Notes under the pieces: generated by a model | Database searches by the model: none | The model's input: only the letters and a program-made list of their open reading frames with translations | Told to the model about the DNA's origin: nothing | Source of the DNA: Chelatococcus reniformis | GTDB lineage: Bacteria > Pseudomonadota > Alphaproteobacteria > Rhizobiales > Beijerinckiaceae | Assembly (NCBI RefSeq): GCF_014640075.1 | Contig: NZ_BMGG01000003.1 | Span: 10,885 to 67,756 of the forward strand | Length of the DNA stretch: 56,872 nucleotides | Direction of reading: 5' to 3' | Program-made: the position numbers and the translations under genes | In this document: one piece after another, positions 50,340-56,872 of the stretch | Numbering within the stretch: the stretch's first letter is position 1 | Layout: every line of letters starts with the position of its first letter

Positions 50340-50834
50340 TCAATCGAAGCGGGCGCTGATCGCCTGTCCGTCCGGAGCGGTGATCTGCACGGCCCCCTTG
50401 GGAGCGGCCGGCAGCGAACCTTGCGCCCGGCCGGCCAGGCCACCGCCCTCCGGCACCAGGGGGATGCGCTGGACCTTGCCGTCGACGAGCAGCACGGCGA
50501 CGCCCCTGAACTTCCCCGGCGAGAGCGGCTTCTCGTCCGCGTCGGTGAGGAAGGCTTCGAGCGCTGGCCCCTTGGCCACCAGCTCGATGTGATAGGCGCC
50601 GGCCTCCACGACGCGGCCGCCGTTTGGGCCCTGGACGCTGTCATGGGCCCATGCCGGGCTCACGAAGGCCGCCGCGGCAAGCGTGGCCGAGGCTAGAGCG
50701 CTTTTGAGCGAAGTGGACGCCGGTTCGCGTGAAGAAAACGCGCCAAAACAAAGAGATAGACCATTTCGGCGATTCAACGAAACGCGGAAATGGTCTAGTG
50801 TGATCGACGTAATCTTCATGGCAAGCTTTCTCAT
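50340..50834 (-). CDS. Periplasmic protein of the metal-efflux operon, with a repeat inserted in its signal peptide
   Basis: A 164-residue protein starting at ATG 50834, two bases after the RND stop (ATG 50819 is an alternative). Its N-terminus reads MKITSITL, then 34 residues from a palindromic repeat (DHFRVSLNRRNGLSL...STSLKSAL), then ASATLAAAAFVSPAWAHDS. Removing 102 bases restores MKITSITLASATLAAAAFVS, a normal signal peptide. The mature part (GPNGGRVVEAGAYHIELVAK, LEAFLTDADEKPLSP, GVAVLLVDGKVQRIPL) belongs to small periplasmic proteins found beside Czc/Cus-type pumps. The frame is kept, so the gene may still be expressed. Confidence 0.75.
   Translation of the reverse strand: MRKLAMKITSITLDHFRVSLNRRNGLSLCFGAFSSREPASTSLKSALASATLAAAAFVSPAWAHDSVQGPNGGRVVEAGAYHIELVAKGPALEAFLTDADEKPLSPGKFRGVAVLLVDGKVQRIPLVPEGGGLAGRAQGSLPAAPKGAVQITAPDGQAISARFD
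50694..50797. repeat. Palindromic repeat, copy 3 (104 bp), in-frame inside a gene
   Basis: Same family as 29413 and 33536. The right hairpin is TAGACCATTTC (50757-50767) with GAAATGGTCTA (50787-50797), again a perfect stem with both arms changed relative to the other copies. TA at both edges (50694-50695 and 50796-50797) looks like a target duplication, which would make the net insertion 102 bases, a multiple of three. It has no stop codon in the frame of the host gene. Confidence 0.9.
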
Positions 50835-50836
50835 GG

Positions 50837-53800
50837 TCAGAACGCCTCGGCCGCCGCCTTGGCGCGTGCGCGGTCCGTCGCCGGGATTTGGGTGGAACGC
50901 AGGCGCTCGAGCGGCTTGCGGCCGAACCTGAGGAACAGCACCGGTGTCAGGAACGCGTCGAGCAGCGTGGCGGAGACCAGGCCGCCGAAGATCGTCACCG
51001 CCACCGGATGCAGGATCTCCTTGCCCGGCGCATCGGCGCCGACGAGCAATGGCACGAGCGCCACGCCGGCCGCCAGCGCGGTCATGAGCACGGGCGCCAG
51101 CCGCTCGAGGCTGCCGCGCACCACGAGGTCGCGGCCAAACGGCACGCCCTCGTACAGCGCAAGATTGATGGTGTGGCTGATCTTGAGAATGCCGTTGCGG
51201 GTGGCGATCCCGGTCAGCGTGATGAACCCGATCATCGAGGCCACGGACAGCGGCTGACCGGCGAGCCAGAGTCCGGCGACGCTGCCGATCAGCGCGAGCG
51301 GCACGTTGCCCATGATGATCAGCGCGAGCGCCGCCGACCGGTAGCGGCTGTAGAGGATGGCGAAGATGAGTGCCAGCGACAGCGCCGACAGCGCGCCGAT
51401 GGTGCGGCTCGCCTCCTCCTGCGCCTGGAAGCTCCCCTCCAGGTTCGCCGAATAGCCCGGAGGCAGCTGCGCCGCGGCAATCTGCTGGCGGATCTGCGCA
51501 GTGATCGCGGCCATGTCGCTGCGGCCGTCGGTATTGGCCTGGACGACCAGGCGCCGGCGCCCGTTCTCCCGCAGGACTTGGTTGGGACCGGTGGTCTCGC
51601 GGATGTCGGCGAGTTGGCGGGCCGGCACCCAGCCGGCCGGCGTTTCGACCAGCAGGTCGCCGAGGCCTTGCGTGGTCCGCAGACGCTCGGGGAGGCGGAT
51701 GGTGACATCGAAGCGCCGGTTGCCGTCGACGACCGTGGACACGACACGACCGCTGGAGAGGCTGCTCAGCTGCTCGACGACGGCCGCCGGCTGGACACCG
51801 TAGAGCGCCGCCCGGCCGTAGTCGACGCGGACGTCGAGCTGCGGGATGCGCACCTGCTTTTCGACCTGGAGGTCGACGAGGCCCGGGATGCGCGCCATGC
51901 GGCCGCGCAGATCCTCGGCAAGCGTGCGCAGCGTGTCGAGGTCCTCGCCGAAGATCTTGAGCGCGATCTCGGCCCGCACGCCCGACAGCATGTGGTCGAG
52001 CCGGTGCGAAATGGGCTGGCCCACGTTCACCGAGACCGGCAGCACAGCCAGGCGCCGCCGCAGGTCGGCGACCACCTCCGGCTTGGACCGCCCGCGGGGC
52101 TTGAGCTCCACCTCGAGATCCGAGGAATGGACGCCTTCGGCGTGCTCGTCCAGTTCGGCCCGGCCGGTGCGCCGCCCGACGGCCGCCACCTCGGGGACGG
52201 CGGCAAGCAGCCCTTCGGCGATGAGCCCCACCCGGTTCGACTCGGCAAGCGAGATCCCGGGGTTGAAGGTCATGTTGATGGTGAACGAGCCCTCGTTGAA
52301 GGGCGGTAGGAAGGCGCGCGGCAGCTGGTTCGCGGCGATGGCCGCCGTGGCCACCGCCAGCGCGGCGCCGCCGAACAACAGGCCCTGATGGCGGAAGGCG
52401 GAGCGCAGGAGCCTCTCGTTCCAGGCCTTCAACCACCGCACCAGGCCGCTGTCGCGCTCGTCCAGCCGCTTGAGCGACGGCAGGAGGTAGTAGGCCATGA
52501 CCGGCGTCAGCGTGATGGACACCACCAGGCTGCACAGGATCGAGATAATGTAGGCCTGCCCGAGCGGGGCAAAGAGGCGGCCCTCGATCCCCGAGAGCGC
52601 GAACAGCGGCGCGAACACCAGGACGATGATGACGGTGGCGTAGACGATGCCGGAGCGCACCTCCTGCGAGGCCGAGACGACCACGTCGATGACGGAGCGA
52701 GGGTTGCCGTGCTCCCGGTTCTCCCGCAGTCGGCGGAAGATGTTCTCCACGTCGACGACCGCGTCGTCAACCAGTTCGCCGATGGCGATGGCGAGGCCGC
52801 CCAGCGTCATGGTGTTGATGGACAGACCGGCGATATGGAACACCACCGCGGTCGCCAGCACCGAAACGGGGATCGCCGTGAGGGAGATCGCGGTAGTTCG
52901 CAGGTTGAGCAGAAACGCGAACAGCACGACGGCCACGACGAGCACTGCTTCGACCAGCACGCGCTCGAGATTGCGGATGGAGGTTTGGATAAAATCCGCC
53001 TGCCGGAACACGATCTTGTCGGCGCTCAGGCCTGGCGTCGTGGCCGTGATGTCGCGCAGGACGCGCTCGACTTCGCCCGTCAGCTTGACCGTGTCGACCC
53101 CGGGCTGCTTCTCGATCGACACGATCACCGCCGGAGCGCCGTTGTAGCCGGCATCGCCGCGCTTGCTCCTGGCGGCGAATGCGACATCGGCCACCTGGTG
53201 CAGGTAGACCGGGCCCTTGGCCGTGGTGGCCACCACGATGTTGCGCAAGTCGTCGAGGCGGGTGGTCCGGCCGATGTTGCGGATCAGGTATTCACGGCCA
53301 TTCTGATCGGCGAAGCCGCCGCCCGCATTGACACCGAACTGACCGAGAGCCTTCTCGATCTGGCCGTAGGTCACCCCCAGGGCGCGGACGGCCGTCGGGT
53401 GCGGGCTCACGCGATACTGGCGCACCTCGCCCCCGATCGGGATGACCTGGGCGACCCCCTGAATCGTCAGCAGCCGAGGGCGGATGACAAAGTCGGCGAT
53501 CTCCCGCACCTCCATGGGCGAGGCTTGATCGCTGGTCACCGCGACCATGACGATCTGGCCCATGATCGAGCTGATCGGTGCCATCTGCGGAGCCACGTTC
53601 GGCGGCAGCTGGCTGCGCACCTGGGCGAGGCGCTCGGCGACCTGCTGACGGTTGCGGTAGATGTCGGTGCCCCAGTCGAACTCCACGTAGACAACCGAGA
53701 GGCCGACCCCGGACACCGACCTCACCCGGGTCACCCCGGGCACGCCGTTCATCCGTGTCTCGATGGGAAAGCTGACGAGTTGCTCCACCTCGGGCGGTGC

Positions 53801-53968
53801 GTAGCCATCCGCCTCCGTCATGATGGTGACGGTCGGCCGGTTCAGGTCGGGAAACACGTCGACGGGCAGGCGCGCGGCCGTCAGGGCGCCGAAGACCATG
53901 AGCGCAGCTGCGGCCGCGAGCACCAGCACGCGGTTGCGAAGCGATTGGGTGACCAGGAAGGTGAACAT
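50837..53968 (-). CDS. Heavy-metal RND efflux pump, CzcA/CusA type
   Basis: A 1043-residue inner-membrane transporter with twelve predicted helices and two large periplasmic loops. The first helix (LVTQSLRNRVLVLAAAAALM) and VDVFPDLNRPTVTIMTEADG are characteristic of heavy-metal RND pumps. Helix 4 carries AIAIGELVDDAVVDVENIF, with Asp and Glu of the proton relay; FAPLFALSGIEGRLFAPLG and TLTGIATRNGILKISH are also typical. It exports a divalent or monovalent metal with an outer-membrane partner not in the window. The adaptor gene lies ten bases upstream on the same strand. Metal cannot be fixed from sequence; zinc, cobalt, nickel or copper are open. Confidence 0.92.
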   Translation of the reverse strand: MFTFLVTQSLRNRVLVLAAAAALMVFGALTAARLPVDVFPDLNRPTVTIMTEADGYAPPEVEQLVSFPIETRMNGVPGVTRVRSVSGVGLSVVYVEFDWGTDIYRNRQQVAERLAQVRSQLPPNVAPQMAPISSIMGQIVMVAVTSDQASPMEVREIADFVIRPRLLTIQGVAQVIPIGGEVRQYRVSPHPTAVRALGVTYGQIEKALGQFGVNAGGGFADQNGREYLIRNIGRTTRLDDLRNIVVATTAKGPVYLHQVADVAFAARSKRGDAGYNGAPAVIVSIEKQPGVDTVKLTGEVERVLRDITATTPGLSADKIVFRQADFIQTSIRNLERVLVEAVLVVAVVLFAFLLNLRTTAISLTAIPVSVLATAVVFHIAGLSINTMTLGGLAIAIGELVDDAVVDVENIFRRLRENREHGNPRSVIDVVVSASQEVRSGIVYATVIIVLVFAPLFALSGIEGRLFAPLGQAYIISILCSLVVSITLTPVMAYYLLPSLKRLDERDSGLVRWLKAWNERLLRSAFRHQGLLFGGAALAVATAAIAANQLPRAFLPPFNEGSFTINMTFNPGISLAESNRVGLIAEGLLAAVPEVAAVGRRTGRAELDEHAEGVHSSDLEVELKPRGRSKPEVVADLRRRLAVLPVSVNVGQPISHRLDHMLSGVRAEIALKIFGEDLDTLRTLAEDLRGRMARIPGLVDLQVEKQVRIPQLDVRVDYGRAALYGVQPAAVVEQLSSLSSGRVVSTVVDGNRRFDVTIRLPERLRTTQGLGDLLVETPAGWVPARQLADIRETTGPNQVLRENGRRRLVVQANTDGRSDMAAITAQIRQQIAAAQLPPGYSANLEGSFQAQEEASRTIGALSALSLALIFAILYSRYRSAALALIIMGNVPLALIGSVAGLWLAGQPLSVASMIGFITLTGIATRNGILKISHTINLALYEGVPFGRDLVVRGSLERLAPVLMTALAAGVALVPLLVGADAPGKEILHPVAVTIFGGLVSATLLDAFLTPVLFLRFGRKPLERLRSTQIPATDRARAKAAAEAF

Positions 53969-53978
53969 GACCGCCTCC

Positions 53979-55649
53979 TCAGCGCACCTGGTCGAGGAGC
54001 TCGGCCCCCTGGGTGACGATCCGCTTGCCGGGCGACAGCCCGGCCTCGATCAGCACCCGGCCGCCGTCGAGCGTCGTCGTCCGCACCGGCCGGGCCGCGA
54101 AGCGCTCGGCAGTGACGTGCTCGTAGACGACCTCCTGGCCGCTGCTGCTGCGCACGACGCTGGCGCGGGGCAGCGCAAGCCCATGCTCGCGCCCCCCCGT
54201 GCCGACCTGGACGGTGACGAACTGGCCGATGCGCAGCCCCGACGTATCGCCGCGGATGGCGAACTGGACAGGCACGGACTGGTTGCGGTCGGCCAGCCCC
54301 GCCCCCTGGTAGGCGAGCTGTAGAACACGACCGTCCGCCAGGCGGGCCGTCGCCGCGCTGGCGCCCGCCACGGCGTCGAAGCTGAGCGCCTCGACCCAGA
54401 GGCGCGCCGGGTCGACCACCTGGAACACCACGGCGCCCGGCGCCGCCATCTGGCCGGCGACCGCCGTCGATTCGGCGACGACGCCATCGACGGGTGCGAC
54501 CAGCGGCTCCGGCTCCTGGCGCACCGTGTCGAGCGCCGCGCGGCGATCGCGCAGGCCCTGCAGTTCGTCCGTCGCCTCCTCGAGCTGCACCTGGGAAACG
54601 GCGCCGGAGCCGACGAGGCGTCGATAGCGCGCGACCCGCCGCTCCACGGTGGCGATCTGCTGATCTAGCTCGCCCTGGCGCTGGCGCATGTCCGACACGT
54701 CCACCCGCTGCACCGGCGGCGTCACGTAGGCAAGGACGGTGCCCTTCCGGACTGCGGTGCCGAGCCGCGGAAAGCCGCCGCTCGGCGCCGACAGCCGGCC
54801 CCCGACGGATGACTGCACCACGCCGCTCGCGTTGGGATCGGGGACGATGCGTCCGGGCAGCTCGGTGGTGCGGCCGTGACTCTCCGCCTCGCTGACAACG
54901 GTGCGGATGGCGAGAATGCGCTGGACCGGCTTCGGCACGAAAACGCTGCCGTCCGGCTGGCGCCGCGCCAGATCACTGCCTGCGGCCGCCGGCGGCGCAC
55001 CGCCAGCCTCGCCATGGTCATCGCCCTCATGTGCGCGCGCGGTCGCTACTGCGAGCGGGAGGGCGAGCGCGAGTACGGCGACAGCCGGAGCGGCGCGACG
55101 ACGGCGGACGAGGAGGGTCGCTGCGACACCGAGCGCGAAGGCCAGCAGGGCAACGCCGGACAGCAGCGGATCCGCGGGGAGGAGACGCTCGCTGCGATGG
55201 GTTGCGGCACCGTCCGGCACCCCTCCGGCCTCGGGCGAACTCGGAACGACGATCGTCACCGGCAATACGTCGTCGGCGCCGTCGACGGTCAGCGTCAGCA
55301 GCAGATCATGCCGACCCTGCTTGCCGAGCCAGGGGACCGCAACCGTATACCGGCCCTCGGGCTCGGGCTTGAGCGTCACCGGCCCGTCGGGAGCCTCGAC
55401 GGCAACGCTCGCCCCGGTGATCGGCTCGTTGGTGGCGAACCGGTCCAGGTAGACCGACAATACACCCTCGCGCACCGCCGCAACGAGTTCGACCTCCGCG
55501 CTGGCCGCCTCGCCGCGTGGCGCCGCCGGCGTCGCCGAGGAGGCGGGCGTCTCGCCGTGGTCATGACCTTCGTGCGCCTGCGCCCCCGTGGTGAGCAGGG
55601 CTGCCGCCAGCGCCGCCGCGCCGAGCGCTGCGGCAAATCTCACATGCAT
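53979..55649 (-). CDS. RND adaptor (membrane fusion) protein with extra His-rich N-terminal domain
   Basis: A 556-residue protein, long for its class. Residues 1-25 are a signal peptide followed by HEGHDHGE. Residues 50-150 form a beta-domain (YLDRFATNEPITGASVAVEA, VTLTVDGADDVLPVTIVVP). A membrane helix (LLSGVALLAFALGVAATLLV) and a second hydrophobic segment ending in ARAHEGDDHGE come next. From about 225 the adaptor proper follows: GRIVPDPNASGVVQSSVGGR, a coiled-coil hairpin (RQRQGELDQQIATVERRVAR), VAPVDGVVAESTAVAGQM and the barrel. Two His-rich metal sites flank the first domain. It looks like a fused metal-capturing module. Co-transcribed with the pump gene. Confidence 0.87.
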   Translation of the reverse strand: MHVRFAAALGAAALAAALLTTGAQAHEGHDHGETPASSATPAAPRGEAASAEVELVAAVREGVLSVYLDRFATNEPITGASVAVEAPDGPVTLKPEPEGRYTVAVPWLGKQGRHDLLLTLTVDGADDVLPVTIVVPSSPEAGGVPDGAATHRSERLLPADPLLSGVALLAFALGVAATLLVRRRRAAPAVAVLALALPLAVATARAHEGDDHGEAGGAPPAAAGSDLARRQPDGSVFVPKPVQRILAIRTVVSEAESHGRTTELPGRIVPDPNASGVVQSSVGGRLSAPSGGFPRLGTAVRKGTVLAYVTPPVQRVDVSDMRQRQGELDQQIATVERRVARYRRLVGSGAVSQVQLEEATDELQGLRDRRAALDTVRQEPEPLVAPVDGVVAESTAVAGQMAAPGAVVFQVVDPARLWVEALSFDAVAGASAATARLADGRVLQLAYQGAGLADRNQSVPVQFAIRGDTSGLRIGQFVTVQVGTGGREHGLALPRASVVRSSSGQEVVYEHVTAERFAARPVRTTTLDGGRVLIEAGLSPGKRIVTQGAELLDQVR

Positions 55650-55723
55650 GTCTGGAATCCTTTGCCGTTGAACAAGGACGTTCCAGCGGGGCGCCGCTCA
55701 TGCGGTGCCTCGGGACGCCGGTG

Positions 55724-56161
55724 TCAGGCAAAGGATCGAGGGGGCTCCGGAAGCGCTTCGGGCGTGATGCCGGGGTGCGCAAGGTCGCGTGGCCAGCTGA
55801 GCGCCTGTCCGCGGCGCGCCGGTGTGCAAAAGCCCGCCGCGTCGGGAGGCATGGCGAGCGAGCAGCAGGCCGAGCCGGTTGAACAGCAGCCGCCATGACA
55901 TGTCACGGCCGTGGGCGGAAAGCCCGTTTCGCCATGCTGGACAACGATCGTGTCGGCGCCCGCGAGCACGAGGCCCCGGGACGTCAAGCCGCCGGTCACA
56001 GCCGTGACGAGATCGTGCGGCGTGATAGGCCTGATCTCAACCTCGTGTGACGGCTCGACCGCGTGCCCCGCATGCGCCTCGGCCGTCACCGGCACGAAGC
56101 TCGCGGCAACCCATACGATTGCCAGCGCCAGAAGCCGCATAAGAGGCCGGAACAGTCCCAT
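55724..56161 (-). CDS. Secreted His/Cys-rich protein heading the metal-efflux operon
   Basis: A 145-residue protein with a signal peptide (PLMRLLALAIVWVAASFVPV), then AHAGHAVEPSHEVEI and a Cys cluster CHGGCCSTGSACC. Both are candidate metal ligands. It lies 74 bases upstream of the adaptor gene on the same strand, so it is probably the first gene of the efflux operon. I do not recognise the family; a periplasmic metal sensor or chaperone is a reasonable guess. The tail is Pro/Arg-rich. Confidence 0.6.
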   Translation of the reverse strand: MGLFRPLMRLLALAIVWVAASFVPVTAEAHAGHAVEPSHEVEIRPITPHDLVTAVTGGLTSRGLVLAGADTIVVQHGETGFPPTAVTCHGGCCSTGSACCSLAMPPDAAGFCTPARRGQALSWPRDLAHPGITPEALPEPPRSFA

Positions 56162-56395
56162 TGCGCCAGCTCTAGCAGGTTTGCCGCTGGGCGGCGACCG
56201 TCGATTTCGCCCAGCCCGACCTCGAGCGCGCAGCCGGCCGCAGCGGCGGCCCAGTCACCCGAGAGACCCGAGCCGCGCGGCCCTGCAGCGGCATCGCACT
56301 GCCGGCCGCCGGGTTCCGCCTCCCATGGGCAGTCTGGATCGGACCGAACAACAGGCAGCGGCCATCGCGCTTGTCGAACTCCGCCGACGCTGCCC
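56162..56395. other. Intergenic region between efflux operon and dioxygenase
   Basis: No gene is supported. It should contain the promoter of the minus-strand efflux operon, but no clear metal-responsive operator was picked out by eye. Confidence 0.3.
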
Positions 56396-56872
56396 TCAGC
56401 GCCGCGGCATGGTCGATTTGGACCCCCACATGCAGAGGCTCGAGGGCTCGAAGCCGAACTGGCGGGGGCGGTGGCTGGCCTCGTCCTCGATCGCGTCGAC
56501 GCCGACGGAATATTCGAACACCATGTTGTTGGGCCCGAGGAAGTAGAGGAAGCGCGCCCCCGAGGTCGGGTGCCGCCCCGGCCCGAACACGATCGGCACG
56601 TTCTGCTCCGCCAGATGGTAGAACGAGCGCAGCACGTCGTCGTTGCTGGCCACCTGGTGGTTGATGTGCTGGATGCCTGGCCCCGAGGCCGGCGCCAGCG
56701 CCATGGTGTGGTGGATGGCGTTCACCCGCATCAGGGCGATGTCGCCGATGCGGTCGCTGACCCGGGCATTGCACACCTGCGTCCAGAACCGCTCGTCGCG
56801 ACGGGGATCGGTGGTGTTCAGCCCGATGTGGCTGAAGCCGGTGATGCCGGCATCGCGCGTCGGGAAGTAGCG
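56396..56872 (-). CDS. VOC-family extradiol dioxygenase-like protein, 5' end cut
   Basis: The frame is open to the window edge, giving 158 residues of the C-terminal part. GFSHIGLNTTDPRRDERFWT starts a VOC module with the metal His; HHTMALAPASGPGIQHINHQ, VPIVFGPGRHPTSGARFLYF and LGPNNMVFEYSVGVDAI complete it with the second His and the metal Glu. This is the C-terminal catalytic domain of catechol 2,3-dioxygenase-type enzymes, which cleave aromatic rings next to two hydroxyls using Fe(II). N-terminus and operon context lie beyond the window. Confidence 0.82.
   Translation of the reverse strand, partial: RYFPTRDAGITGFSHIGLNTTDPRRDERFWTQVCNARVSDRIGDIALMRVNAIHHTMALAPASGPGIQHINHQVASNDDVLRSFYHLAEQNVPIVFGPGRHPTSGARFLYFLGPNNMVFEYSVGVDAIEDEASHRPRQFGFEPSSLCMWGSKSTMPRR

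Noticed and set aside
52388-54016. Long plus-strand open frame opposite the RND pump gene
   Set aside because: It is an Arg/His/Asp-rich shadow caused by high GC at third codon positions of the pump gene; it has no domain motif.
1-56872. Search for tRNA, rRNA or riboswitch signatures
   Set aside because: I saw no T-loop/acceptor pattern, rRNA segment or known riboswitch core by eye; a covariance-model scan would be needed to exclude short RNAs.

Overview
The window looks like a chromosomal accessory stretch from a high-GC alphaproteobacterium, most likely of the order Hyphomicrobiales (Rhizobiales). The evidence is the very GC-rich coding (with long spurious reading frames opposite real genes), Rhizobiales-type small proteins (a DUF768-like protein, the 56-residue protein at 31.8 kb), a biuret-hydrolase operon close to that of Rhizobium, and palindromic intergenic repeats of the kind common in that order. 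Species cannot be told from the sequence alone.

Layout. 1-300: end of an IS1182-like transposase. 413-15440: a minus-strand prophage structural island of P22/podovirus type, read from right to left as terS, terL, portal, scaffold, major capsid, a small head protein, a four-repeat adaptor, a gp10-like stabilisation protein, a tail-fibre candidate and a DNA-injection protein. After a broken IS5-type transposase comes a 724-residue protein with a zinc metallopeptidase signature. No integrase, repressor, replication or lysis gene is visible, and host-type REP palindromes sit inside the operon. 15.5-24.3 kb: small secreted and hypothetical proteins, a Hint-domain surface protein with a frameshifted Hint fragment 3 kb away, NhaA, a lone receiver protein, an FkbM methyltransferase and a DUF983 protein. 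24.8-33.5 kb: a LuxR-type regulator, a thioesterase, a PPOX protein divergent from a MocR regulator, a ZnuD-like zinc receptor behind a Zur-box-like palindrome, and a thiolase. 33.8-38 kb: an ArsR-VOC-SRPBCC operon, an ArsC-like protein whose catalytic Cys is Ser, and a methyltransferase plus cupin/JmjC pair. 38.5-44 kb: a BMP-type ABC importer operon with a biuret hydrolase (BiuH) embedded in it. 44-50.2 kb: ALDH7-type dehydrogenase, an alpha/beta hydrolase divergent from a LysR regulator, an M20 amidohydrolase and an SDR. 50.3-56.2 kb: a minus-strand heavy-metal RND efflux operon with His/Cys-rich periplasmic parts. The right edge cuts a VOC dioxygenase.

The signal I find most unusual is a family of roughly 100-bp palindromic repeats. 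Three close copies (29.4, 33.5 and 50.7 kb) share a terminal hairpin whose arms differ between copies but always stay paired. Two diverged relatives lie at 35.9 and 44.0 kb. Four of the five touch coding sequence: one is inserted in frame inside a signal peptide, at what looks like a duplicated TA; one supplies the last residues and stop of a methyltransferase; two coincide with stop codons. This resembles the in-frame Rickettsia palindromic elements.
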